Shown here: positions 38,404 to 46,948 of the stretch, piece after piece | How the letters are laid out: each line of letters opens with the position of its first letter | Position numbering within the stretch: the first letter of the stretch is position 1 | Assembly (NCBI GenBank): GCA_008330645.1 | Contig: VLTN01000010.1 | Span: forward strand, 372,001 to 436,000 | Length of the DNA: 64,000 bases | From: Cafeteria roenbergensis | Lineage: Eukaryota > Sar > Bigyra > Bicosoecida > Cafeteriaceae | Reading direction: 5' to 3' | Translations under genes and position numbers: made by a program | The notes under the pieces: generated by a model | Told to the model about the DNA's origin: nothing | Seen by the model: the letters and a program-made list of their open reading frames with translations, nothing else | Databases searched by the model: none

Positions 38404-38994
38404 TGTGGCTCGTGCTGCCCGGTCGCTCTGTGGCCGCTTTTCGGCGGCGTCGCGCGTCGCCAACTCGCTGCCGGCAAAAGCCGTCCCCTCCAGCGCCACA
38501 CGCGCGCACGCGTACGCACACACACACACACACACACACAAGCACACACACGGGGGAACTGTGCCACGATCTTCCATGTTCACTGACTGGGGCTGCGCGG
38601 CGACCGGGGGCAAGGGCATGGCAGTCTCGGGCAAAATCGTGAGCGCGCGCCGCCAAATCGTGGCCGCACTGTCCAGGCGGGCTGCACCCCGCACAAGAAC
38701 AACCACATGAGAGGGACCAATCGGGTTTGTTCACCGCATCAGACGCGGGGCGTCGCAGTCTGTCCGGCGTCTCCGCACTCTTGAGCCTCGAGGCTCTGCC
38801 GCCCGTTCGTGCCGTTGGTGGAACCCAGCTGCTGCGAAAGCCGACCCCCGCGCCGCCCACGCAGCACAGGCCCTCGACCGGCGGCACCCCGCGCGCCGCG
38901 GGAGGACCCGGCACCGCACTTCGCTTGCGCTTGCCCAGCCCGTCGAGCCGCAGCCCGACCGGTGTTGCAGGGACATTGGGCGCCAGCACTCGAT
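38404..38994. other. Spacer with CA microsatellite between two plus-strand genes
   Basis: The 591 bases lie downstream of the low-complexity gene and upstream of the membrane-protein gene. They contain the CA repeat at 38516-38551. The frame of the membrane protein is open back to 38809 but has no ATG before 38995 in a conserved context. Promoter elements were not recognised. Confidence 0.5.
38516..38551 (+). repeat. (CA)n microsatellite
   Basis: About twelve CA units are followed by ag and four more CA units. It lies 444 bases before the start of the membrane-protein gene. Confidence 0.95.
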
Positions 38995-41900
38995 ATGAGC
39001 TCTCCGAAGCGGTTCGGGCCGCCGTCGCCCTTGGCCCTCGGCACTCCAGCCGCGGACAAGGGTATCCCCCGAGGGCGTGGCGAGGTTCCGGGCCGCCCGG
39101 GTCCTGGCGGCTACGCCGCCGCGCCCGCGCGGTTCGAGCACCCGCAGGTTCACGGCGCAGCAGCTTCGGGGCCGGCAGGCAAGCCCTACTCAGGCATGGA
39201 TGGCCGACCCGGCGTCGGGTACGGCGCAGCAGAGTACTACGGGGCTTCGAACGACGACGCGGAAGACCCGCAGGCCATGGCGGACCCGCATTCCGGCATT
39301 CCGGGCGACGGAGGCTGGCGCGACGGCGAAAGCCACTATGCTGGCAGCCCCGCGCACGGCCACGACGGCTACGACGACGGCCCGTACGCGGGAGGCGGTG
39401 ACTACGGTGACTATGCTGAGCACGGCGGTGGCATTCCGTACCTGGAGGACGAAGGGGCGCTCGGAGCGCCACTTGACGACATCGAGGACGAGCCAGAGCT
39501 GAACGCAATGGGCCGCTGCCTGTACCGCCTTTCGTCAGTCTCCTGCAGCGGCGGCTGCATGTTTGCGGTGGTTTGGACGCTGCTGCAGCTGTGCCTGACC
39601 CTTCCCTTCCTGGTGCCGGCGTCCATCTTGCTCGTGCTCTTCGGCTTGCTGCAAGGCGCGCCCACCATCATTTTCCGGTCCTATGTGGCCATGAGCATCA
39701 GCAGGCGCGTGGGCTGCAACGTCCGCGTCCTCTTCTTCATCCTGGCGCCCATCGCCCTCCTCGTCCTGCTCGTCCTCGGGCCCGTGGCGGCGGGCCTTGG
39801 CATGCTCAGCTTCGTCATCACGCGCACGTACATGATCAACCGCACCGATGTCGCCCAGGTGCAGCGCACCACCCCCTTCCACACCCTCAAGCTCCTCACG
39901 TCCGGCGTCACGGGGCCCTGCTCAGACTTCTTCAGGCAGTCGGAGGTGTTCTTCCTCGCAATTTCGCACGGCGTCTTCCAGTTCCTCTTCTGGCTCGGCG
40001 ACCAGCGGCCCAACAGACACAGGGCATGGCCCGAGCCGTTTGAGATCCGCATCGACTGGTTCGCCATCTCGACCCTCATTGCGGTGGTGTTCGCCCCACT
40101 GCAGGCTCTCGTGTTCGGCGTCGTGGGCATCGTTGCATACCTGCCGAGCATCGTGACCGCGATCCGTCGCGTGTACTCCGACCCGGAGCACTTCGGCCTA
40201 GGCCTCGCAGACATCAAGGCGAGCCCGTCCAGGTGCCTGCTCGCCTTCCTCGCACTCCTGGCGCTCCCGATCATCACCGCCGTCGCCGTGGCCCTCCTGC
40301 CTCTGCTTGGGTTTGTGCTCGGCGTCAAGTCCGCCTTCGTGGCATACTGGACCACCCAAACGGCGTGGCGCGGCGGGTTCATCATGTGGAACGACTTTGG
40401 ACCGGACCGCTTCAGCATGCCACGCATGCGTCGAGACTCCTTTGCCATCTGGCAGGAGCAGCAGGAGGCCAAGCTGGCCAGCGCGGCAGTGGAGGACGCA
40501 CGAATCACTGCAGCGGCGTCGCAGCGCCGAGTGGGCCGTGCCCGCCCTCCGGCGGAGGGTGCCAGCGCCCACGACGACAATGACAACGCCGACGCCGACA
40601 TTGACGCCGACCCGGGCACTGGCCACGACAGTGCTGCCGCCGCTGACGCCAAGGCCGAGGCCGAAGGCTATGCCTCTGGTGACCCCGAAGCGGGCCTCGA
40701 CGCCAAGCAGGCGGTGACGCCCCCTCGCACCCCTGGGCCCTCATCCCTCCCCGGCCGCACCGTCGTCGGCCGCGTGCCGAACAAGCGCGAGGGCATGGAG
40801 ATCACCGTGGTCGTGCCCATCCAGCCCGGCCTGCCGCGCCCTGCGCGCGCTGCGCCCCGCTTTGGCGACAGCGCGGCGCCGCACCGCTCGCCGCGCCGGC
40901 AGCCTCCCGCGGACGGGTTTGATTTCGCCGCCGACCCCGTGCAGACGCCGGGCGGCCCTCGCCACCCCATGCAGGCCGCTGGCTCCGCGCTGCCGCCGCA
41001 CGCTCACGGCCCCCCCGTGGAGGCGCCGCCCGCGCCCCCGGAGGCGCCCAAGCCCCGCCTGCCCCGCGGCATCTCCGCAGCGTGCACGGATCTCGACGAC
41101 GATCAGCGCTTCCTCGCCAAGGTGCTCGCCTTCACAATCCTCGACATCCCCTTTTGGGACGAGGCCCTCACCACGACCACCTGCTGCCGCGCCTCGGCAT
41201 GCAGCTGCGACGTGTTCGGCGCCGTGCTCGCCAGCGTATTCTGGGGCGTCTTCGGCATGGTCTTCATGCCCGTCTTCGGCGCGCTGTGGACCATCCTCAC
41301 GTGCGTGCCCGTCACCATCAGGATCGTCATCGCCTTCGTCAACCCCGTCCTCTTCCCGGTCAAGCCTGCCAAGCCCACGGCCCTCCGCTGGATCTGGTAC
41401 GCAGTCATCGCCTGGCCGCTGTACATCCTCTCCCTGCTCGTCCTACCGGCCGTGCTGGTCATCATTTTCGCTTTTTACATCGTCTTCTGCCTCGTCGAGG
41501 GCGCCAGGGTGGGCCCCGTACAGGCCTTCGAGTCAATCGGCAACAGCCCCTTCCCGCGCGCTGGCCGAGCGCTCGGCAGAGCCATGCGCGCCCAAGACCA
41601 CGCCCTCTTCCGGTTCATCTACAACAGAGCGGGGACCACAGAGGTGCCTGGCACCCTCATCGGGTACGGCCTCAGCCTCATGTGCGATGAGCTGGACCAC
41701 CCCACGGAGCTGGAGCAGTCTTACATGGACGAGGTCTCCCTCAAGGCCCTGCACGCCACGACGAAGCGGCCCCGCCTGCAGGGCGGGATCGCCACGGAGG
41801 GCGGCTTCATTCGCCGCTTTGACCCGGCCCGCGCTGGCATGACCTCAGCGCGGCACTTCCTCACCGTATCCTTCCTGCCCCCAGCGCAGCCCAAGGGCGA

Positions 41901-43554
41901 CGGTGACGGCGCCGCCGCCGGCCTCCGCGATGTGGACAGCAGCAGGCGCAAGCCCCGCCGAGCGAGGTTCGCTGGCTGGCGGGGCGACGAGGACCAGGCG
42001 GCGCACGTTGCAGACAGCGGCCAGGGCTCCGACAACGACGACGCCGACGCCGACACCGACGGCAACGGCAACGGCAGCAACCCCGACCACGGCACCGAGG
42101 CCCGCCACGAGGACGACGAGGCCGAGACTCCCGAGCAGCGCCCGGCGGCCGAGGGCGGCGACGACGAGGTGGCTCCCGAAGGGGCCGAGGGGCTCGCTGG
42201 CGAGCAAGCAGGGCGCTCCAAGGCAGGCGAGGCAGCAGCAGCAGCGGCAGGGTCAGACGAGACAGCCGCGCCGTCCGAGCCGCAGGCCGGCCGAGGGGAG
42301 CCCCCCGGGAGGGCCGGGTCTTGCTGCCCGTGCTGCGACCCGGACAGCTGGGAGGAGTCTCTGCGTGTGGAGTCCGCGCCGCGCGTGCTCCAGCACCACT
42401 ACGAGTCTCCCCCCCGCCGCACGCAGCTCAGCCTGGCGCGGGAGGCGTCGCAAGGGTCCAGCCGCCGCGCGGGCCAGCCCGGATCGGCTCGGGCATCGTC
42501 GCGCCAGGCGACGTCTTCCAGTCAGCGCTCGGCGAGCCTGGCGCCGACGGGCTCAGCGGCCGCCAGCGCAGCCTCCAGCGCCGCTCCCGGGGCCGCTCAG
42601 CCTGCTCCGGCCGACCCCGCTGCCCCGGGGCAAAAGGGCGGTCAGGCCAGCCACGACGCAGACGGCGCAGCGCTGGCGTCGTCCCCGAGCGCGGAGGGTG
42701 CTGGCGCGCCTGGCCCGCGCGAGGCGGGAGCGCCCTCATCGGCGGACAGCCCACACACAGGCGGCTCCGCTGCGCCAGGCGACGAGGTGTCGGCCCCGCC
42801 GGCTGGCGAGATGACCGCCGAGCTCGCTGCCGCCGCTCAGCTGCTGGCCTCCAGGGCAATGGAGGGCGGCGGGGCAGACAGCGCCAGCGTCGACTCAGCG
42901 TCGGACGACGACGCAGACGAGCAGGAGGCGGGTGATGTCGTGGTGGATGCCGGCCCGGTCGACGACGTAGGCCACGCGCCGCATGTTGCCCCCCCGGCTG
43001 GCGACAGGCACGCCGCTGCGCAGGCGAAGCCGGGCGCTGCACGGTTCTCGGCCCCGCCCAGCGTGTCGGTTCCCACGTCGCCGCTGATCGAGGAGGACGA
43101 CATCATCATCGAAGAGGATGACGAGGAAGCTGACGACGAGGATGGCCGGGCGGCCGGCTCGAGGACCACAAGCCTTGGCGGCCATGGCTTCCAGCCGGAA
43201 ACGCGTGCCCTCCCTTCTCAGGCTGCCAGCGTCGTCCCTGATGTTGCTCGGCCGCCAAGTGCGGCTCCGGCCGCAGCAGCGCCGCAGCCGGGCGCCGAGG
43301 CAACCACGGCTGGCAGCGGCCATGCCGATGACGACAACGTTGACGTCGATGACGACGAGGTCTTTGTGGGGTCCGACACCGACGAAGACCCCGGACCTGA
43401 CGCCTCGCCGGCGGAAGCCGGGAGCGCTTTCAGCGCCGCGCCCCCTGGCGACGACGCCGCTGCAGAAGCACCTGGCGCCATGGCTCGCGCCACCGCGCTC
43501 TTGGATCGGCTTCGAGAGAAGCGTGCCTCAGCTGCAGCTCGCCCGCAGAGCTGA
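38995..43554 (+). CDS. Large polytopic membrane protein with long disordered tail, function unknown
   Basis: A single frame of 1519 residues starts MSSPKRFGPP. Residues 1 to about 175 are Gly/Asp/Tyr-rich and polar. A first membrane block has hydrophobic stretches at about 187-228 (CLTLPFLVPASILLVLFGLL), 240-282, 353-388 and 410-452. A polar acidic linker follows (about 500-700), then a second block at about 737-788 (VFGAVLASVFWGVFGMVFMP) and 798-835 (WIWYAVIAWPLYILSLLVLP). From about 940 to the end it is Asp/Glu/Ala/Ser-rich and apparently disordered. The first block, with an EIRI motif before a helix pair, distantly recalls the uncharacterised plant membrane family typified by Arabidopsis At3g27390, but I could not verify this. 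No transporter signature was identified. Clusters of Asp near 600 and 1510 could bind cations. Confidence 0.75.
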   Translation: MSSPKRFGPPSPLALGTPAADKGIPRGRGEVPGRPGPGGYAAAPARFEHPQVHGAAASGPAGKPYSGMDGRPGVGYGAAEYYGASNDDAEDPQAMADPHSGIPGDGGWRDGESHYAGSPAHGHDGYDDGPYAGGGDYGDYAEHGGGIPYLEDEGALGAPLDDIEDEPELNAMGRCLYRLSSVSCSGGCMFAVVWTLLQLCLTLPFLVPASILLVLFGLLQGAPTIIFRSYVAMSISRRVGCNVRVLFFILAPIALLVLLVLGPVAAGLGMLSFVITRTYMINRTDVAQVQRTTPFHTLKLLTSGVTGPCSDFFRQSEVFFLAISHGVFQFLFWLGDQRPNRHRAWPEPFEIRIDWFAISTLIAVVFAPLQALVFGVVGIVAYLPSIVTAIRRVYSDPEHFGLGLADIKASPSRCLLAFLALLALPIITAVAVALLPLLGFVLGVKSAFVAYWTTQTAWRGGFIMWNDFGPDRFSMPRMRRDSFAIWQEQQEAKLASAAVEDARITAAASQRRVGRARPPAEGASAHDDNDNADADIDADPGTGHDSAAAADAKAEAEGYASGDPEAGLDAKQAVTPPRTPGPSSLPGRTVVGRVPNKREGMEITVVVPIQPGLPRPARAAPRFGDSAAPHRSPRRQPPADGFDFAADPVQTPGGPRHPMQAAGSALPPHAHGPPVEAPPAPPEAPKPRLPRGISAACTDLDDDQRFLAKVLAFTILDIPFWDEALTTTTCCRASACSCDVFGAVLASVFWGVFGMVFMPVFGALWTILTCVPVTIRIVIAFVNPVLFPVKPAKPTALRWIWYAVIAWPLYILSLLVLPAVLVIIFAFYIVFCLVEGARVGPVQAFESIGNSPFPRAGRALGRAMRAQDHALFRFIYNRAGTTEVPGTLIGYGLSLMCDELDHPTELEQSYMDEVSLKALHATTKRPRLQGGIATEGGFIRRFDPARAGMTSARHFLTVSFLPPAQPKGDGDGAAAGLRDVDSSRRKPRRARFAGWRGDEDQAAHVADSGQGSDNDDADADTDGNGNGSNPDHGTEARHEDDEAETPEQRPAAEGGDDEVAPEGAEGLAGEQAGRSKAGEAAAAAAGSDETAAPSEPQAGRGEPPGRAGSCCPCCDPDSWEESLRVESAPRVLQHHYESPPRRTQLSLAREASQGSSRRAGQPGSARASSRQATSSSQRSASLAPTGSAAASAASSAAPGAAQPAPADPAAPGQKGGQASHDADGAALASSPSAEGAGAPGPREAGAPSSADSPHTGGSAAPGDEVSAPPAGEMTAELAAAAQLLASRAMEGGGADSASVDSASDDDADEQEAGDVVVDAGPVDDVGHAPHVAPPAGDRHAAAQAKPGAARFSAPPSVSVPTSPLIEEDDIIIEEDDEEADDEDGRAAGSRTTSLGGHGFQPETRALPSQAASVVPDVARPPSAAPAAAAPQPGAEATTAGSGHADDDNVDVDDDEVFVGSDTDEDPGPDASPAEAGSAFSAAPPGDDAAAEAPGAMARATALLDRLREKRASAAARPQS

Positions 43555-44416
43555 GCTGGTGTGTGTGTGTGTGTCTGTGTGTGTCTGTGCGGCCTTTTGC
43601 ATCGCAAGTGCGCGTTTGTTGTGAACGAGTCGCTCAGGGATGACACGCGAGCGCGGCACCGGGTCTTCGTTCGCACACTGCCCGCAATCTACGAGCCACG
43701 CAGCCGGAGACAGGCGTTCGCAGGATTCCCTCCCTGTCCTTGCCATGCTTGGAGCGCCCGAGCCGCCACGTCTGTCCAAAGATGGTCTGCCGAGCGCGCG
43801 GCAGCGGGCAGCTGAGCTCGACGACTTCGGCCATTCAACCCCAACCGGGACGAGCCAGCCAAGGACTGCTGGCGGAGGACAAGCCGGCCAGTGGTAGTGT
43901 CCGGCGAGAGGAGGCAGATGCTGCGCTTGGGTCAACACCCAGCTCGCAAGCACGGCAGTCGCATCTCGTTGCCTCGGCGTTTGCTCTATTGGCTGTGAGT
44001 CGCTCGCTCTGCCAAGCGACGCAGCGCCGTCGTTGTGGGCGCTGCTTCGCAGCTCTAAAAGGCCCACCCCCCTCCCCGCTCGGTTCGGCTTGTCCAGGCT
44101 CGAGTTCGAAAGGGCTGCAGCCAGCCTGCTCGGCTGGGAGGGGGCGCAGGCCACCTCAGCGCGCCTTCAGGCTGGTCTACAAGGCGTTTTTGGGGCGCCC
44201 AGGCTCCAGCCGGCATATCCCGCTTCCATCTGTCACAGGTCCCGAGCTACAGCAGCTGGGGCCTGACCCGAGACACGCCGGACCGGTGTGGGCTGGAGGC
44301 ATCTGCCTCTGAGCAGTGGAGCAGACGCAACTTGCAGGGGCCCGATGTCTCGTCCCGCGTCGATCGCCAGGTCGGGCCAGCGGTCAGGGCACTGTAGCGG
44401 CTCGGCTCGCCCCGCG
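43555..44416. other. Gene-free spacer with GT microsatellite
   Basis: The 862 bases start with a GT-rich tract (43559-43587) immediately after the membrane-protein stop and end at the FG-GAP protein start. The rest is unremarkable. A frame in phase with the next gene reaches back to 44288 and includes an ATG at 44345. A T-arm-like word around 44100 lacks the other parts of a tRNA. Confidence 0.5.
43559..43587 (+). repeat. Imperfect (GT)n microsatellite
   Basis: GT units interrupted by CT occupy the first bases of the 3' flank of the membrane-protein gene, four bases after its stop codon. Transcribed, this would be a UG-rich element in the 3' UTR. Confidence 0.9.
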
Positions 44417-45412
44417 ATGGCGCTTTACTGCCTCGCGCTGCTGCTCACCCTGATAACCGCGACTGCTGCCTGCCCCGCGGGGCCTGGAGAGGCTCACTCG
44501 GGCCTGATGCGGCTGTTTTCACTCGGCAGAGCCGCGTCGTCGAGCAACATCAGCGTCGGGTTCGCCGTCGCTTCTGTTGGCGACCTTTTCGACGACGGGC
44601 AGGCGGGCCTGCTCGTGGGGATGCCCAATCAAGAGCACGGAAGCAGCTCCTCGACGCGCGGGTCGGCAGCAGTGGTGTTCAGGACGCCGGCGGGACTGCT
44701 GGCCAGCGGCCCGCTGTGGAGCCTCGCGCCCAACAACAGTGCGGCCCTTGACGCGCGCCTGGCCGGAGACACTGAGTTTGGCTCTGCGGTGGCCGCCGGA
44801 CTCCCCTCTCCGCAGGCAGGGATGCTCGCCGTGGCTGTCGGGGCCCCCGGCCTCGTCGTTGCAGGGGAAACCGTTGCCAAAGGCGCGATCTTTTTGATCG
44901 CGCTGAATGCCACCGACGGGGCCATCGCAGCCTTTTTGGAATTCAGCGCAAGCACTGCAGCAGTTTTGCTGCCTGCTGCCGCTCAAGTGGATGGCGCCCG
45001 CCTTGGCGGTTCCTTGGCTACCGTGGGCGTCGAGCCGTCAGGCAAGGCCTGGATGGCGGCAGGTGTTATAGCACTACGGATGTACGAGCTGCAGGTGTGG
45101 GAGGAAGACCTGGCGCTGGAGCACGGCTGCTTGACAGGGCTCGTGTACGCGGTGGCGATACTGCTACTCGGAGCCGGTGCGTTCATTTGCCTGGTGTTCG
45201 GCGTGGTCTTCACGCCCGAACAGGCTCGCGCGTGGCTGCTGACGAGCCTGGCGTCCTTCGTGCTGCACCTTCTGGTGCAAAAGCCGGTGGTCATTTTTTG
45301 CAGTGCGGTGGCGCTGACTGTTTGGGGCGCCTGCACGGGGCGCACGTTGTCGTGGGCAAAGGTATCCTCCAGCTCTGTGGGCGCGAGTGGCGAATGGGTG
45401 GGCGTGCTCTAG
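44417..45412 (+). CDS. Secreted-pathway membrane protein with FG-GAP-like repeats
   Basis: The 331-residue protein opens with a signal peptide, MALYCLALLLTLITATAACP. Two to three FG-GAP-type blades follow: SVGFAVASVGDLFDDGQAGLLVGMP, FGSAVAAGLPS...LAVAVGAP and RLGGSLATVGVEPSG. FG-GAP repeats form beta-propellers in integrin alpha chains and many protist surface proteins, and often bind Ca2+ through a D-x-D-x-D loop, partly kept in the first blade. Residues about 238-264 and 274-306 are hydrophobic. The second stretch, TPEQARAWLLTSLASFVLHLLVQKP, has the spacing of a segment seen near the last helices of polycystin-1-like proteins, a weak resemblance. A propeller needs about seven blades, so this protein is short; it could be a degenerate member or have missed exons. 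The ATG at 44417 is chosen because the signal peptide starts there. Confidence 0.6.
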   Translation: MALYCLALLLTLITATAACPAGPGEAHSGLMRLFSLGRAASSSNISVGFAVASVGDLFDDGQAGLLVGMPNQEHGSSSSTRGSAAVVFRTPAGLLASGPLWSLAPNNSAALDARLAGDTEFGSAVAAGLPSPQAGMLAVAVGAPGLVVAGETVAKGAIFLIALNATDGAIAAFLEFSASTAAVLLPAAAQVDGARLGGSLATVGVEPSGKAWMAAGVIALRMYELQVWEEDLALEHGCLTGLVYAVAILLLGAGAFICLVFGVVFTPEQARAWLLTSLASFVLHLLVQKPVVIFCSAVALTVWGACTGRTLSWAKVSSSSVGASGEWVGVL

Positions 45413-45631
45413 GTGCGAAGCTTGCGAAAGGTTCCCCGCTCCGCGCACCACTGCGTCGAAGCCGAGCCGCAGTGGCTCACGGTAAGCTCCGGTCATCTGG
45501 ATTCGGTCCGCGCGCGGCATGCACACAACAAGGCACGCAGCTCGAGACGGGGCTTCGCAGGGGACCACGCCCGTGCCACGGTTCCACCGGTCCAAGCCCC
45601 AGTGCGCCGCCGCCCACAAGTCAGGCTATCG
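45413..45631. other. Convergent 3' spacer between FG-GAP protein and glycosyltransferase-like gene
   Basis: The 219 bases hold two opposing 3' ends. Nothing else was recognised. Confidence 0.45.
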
Positions 45632-46663
45632 TCATTGGTGGCTGAAGAGCACACGGGGGATGTTGGCAAACTCGTCGCCCTCAAGCTGAAGGGACTCGAG
45701 GAACTTCCAGTCGGCCGAGAAGAGTTGCTTGCGGTCCGACGCCCCCACAACAAAATGGGACCCGAATTGCCGAATGCGCGACATCCGAGTCACGAAGCTT
45801 CCCAGATCGATCTGGCTGTTGACGTAGGTGGCCGGGAGCACCGAGTTCCTCTGGTTCCCGTGTCCCGGCACCTCGCGGTGGTGGTTCGTTGTGAAGCGCG
45901 TCGAAATGACCTGCGCGGGGCCATGCATGAGCTCCTTCACGGCCGAGAAGAAGAATCTGGAGTAGACGTTGTCGCCGTTGGTCACGAGCAGCCACCCGCC
46001 TTGATCGGGTTGGCCGGTCGTCTCCCGAAGCACCGTCGCCAGGGCGGCATCGGTGGCGTCGTAGCCGTACATGAAGTTGCTCGAAGGCACCGGCCTTTCG
46101 CAGAACGACCACTCCAGCGCCAGGCGCACCGCTGGGCGGGCGCCAAGCCCGTTGACGACCGCGACGGCCCTGGTCACCGCCTCGCGGCTGTTGCTGTCCA
46201 CATTGATGACCAAGATGTTTAGGTTCACGTGGCCCAGGGCCGAAACCAGGAGCGACTGGAGCAGCACAACGATTTGGGCCCCGTCCTTGCTGTAGGTTCG
46301 GACGATGGCCGTGACGTTGGGCAGCTTGGAATCGAAGCTGTTATCCATCAGGACCAACTCCGCGCCACGTTGAGTGGCATCGCCGTGGGCCAACGAAAGC
46401 ACGGCCTCAGGGAACTCAGGCTTCGCCCATGACTCCGAGCGGCACGCGTAGGACATCCGCAGTCCGGTCGATTCACGTTTTGGCCACGCCAGCGAGGACA
46501 AAGCCCCCCCGCCTTGCCGGGCCACCCCGGCCACGAACAGCGAAATGCCGAGCACAGTGGCTACGGCCACGCCCGCCGCGATCGCCGCGCATCTCTGGCT
46601 AAACGCTGGCCTTGCCGAACCCCAGCGACGGCGGAGACTCGTGCGCGCCGAGGTCGGGCCCAT
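45632..46663 (-). CDS. Type II membrane protein resembling a GT-A glycosyltransferase
   Basis: The 343-residue protein has a short basic cytoplasmic start (SLRRRWGS), one membrane helix at about residues 25-48 (CAAIAAGVAVATVLGISLFV) and a luminal domain, the usual build of Golgi glycosyltransferases. The domain shows a Rossmann-like start, VTAIVRTYSKDGAQIVVLLQSL, then LNILVINVDSNS. An acidic motif WLLVTNGDNVYSRFFF (about 225-240) sits where GT-A enzymes carry the metal-binding DxD. Later SQIDLGSFVTRMSRIR and DWKFLESL are distinctive but not assigned by me. Donor and acceptor sugars are unknown. It is followed downstream by no partner gene. The next gene to the right, a membrane hydrolase on the same strand, ends 285 bases before its start. 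Confidence 0.65.
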   Translation of the reverse strand: MGPTSARTSLRRRWGSARPAFSQRCAAIAAGVAVATVLGISLFVAGVARQGGGALSSLAWPKRESTGLRMSYACRSESWAKPEFPEAVLSLAHGDATQRGAELVLMDNSFDSKLPNVTAIVRTYSKDGAQIVVLLQSLLVSALGHVNLNILVINVDSNSREAVTRAVAVVNGLGARPAVRLALEWSFCERPVPSSNFMYGYDATDAALATVLRETTGQPDQGGWLLVTNGDNVYSRFFFSAVKELMHGPAQVISTRFTTNHHREVPGHGNQRNSVLPATYVNSQIDLGSFVTRMSRIRQFGSHFVVGASDRKQLFSADWKFLESLQLEGDEFANIPRVLFSHQ

Positions 46664-46948
46664 GGGAGCAGCGGCGCTTCAGCAGTCAAGACAAGCCCGC
46701 TTCCTTGGCCGGCTCGCCCCCCGGGCGCCTGGCTGGCGTGTTCGCGAGCGCGCCTGTGCGACCGCGACGAGCCAAGGCTACGGGCGACAGAGTCCTTCAC
46801 GGACCAGTCTTGGGTGCCTTTGCAAGATTGGCGCAAGCAGAGCAGCTGTGCGAGTGGCAGCGCGGTCAGTGACGGCAGAGTGTTACGGCGCATGCAAGAG
46901 CCTGCAAAGGAACCCCGCACGCCTCCTGCCCCCGCTCTGTCGCTGTGG

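Noticed and set aside
44090-44125. T-arm-like word gttcga in a short hairpin
   Set aside because: No A box, acceptor stem or anticodon arm lies at the right distance on either strand.
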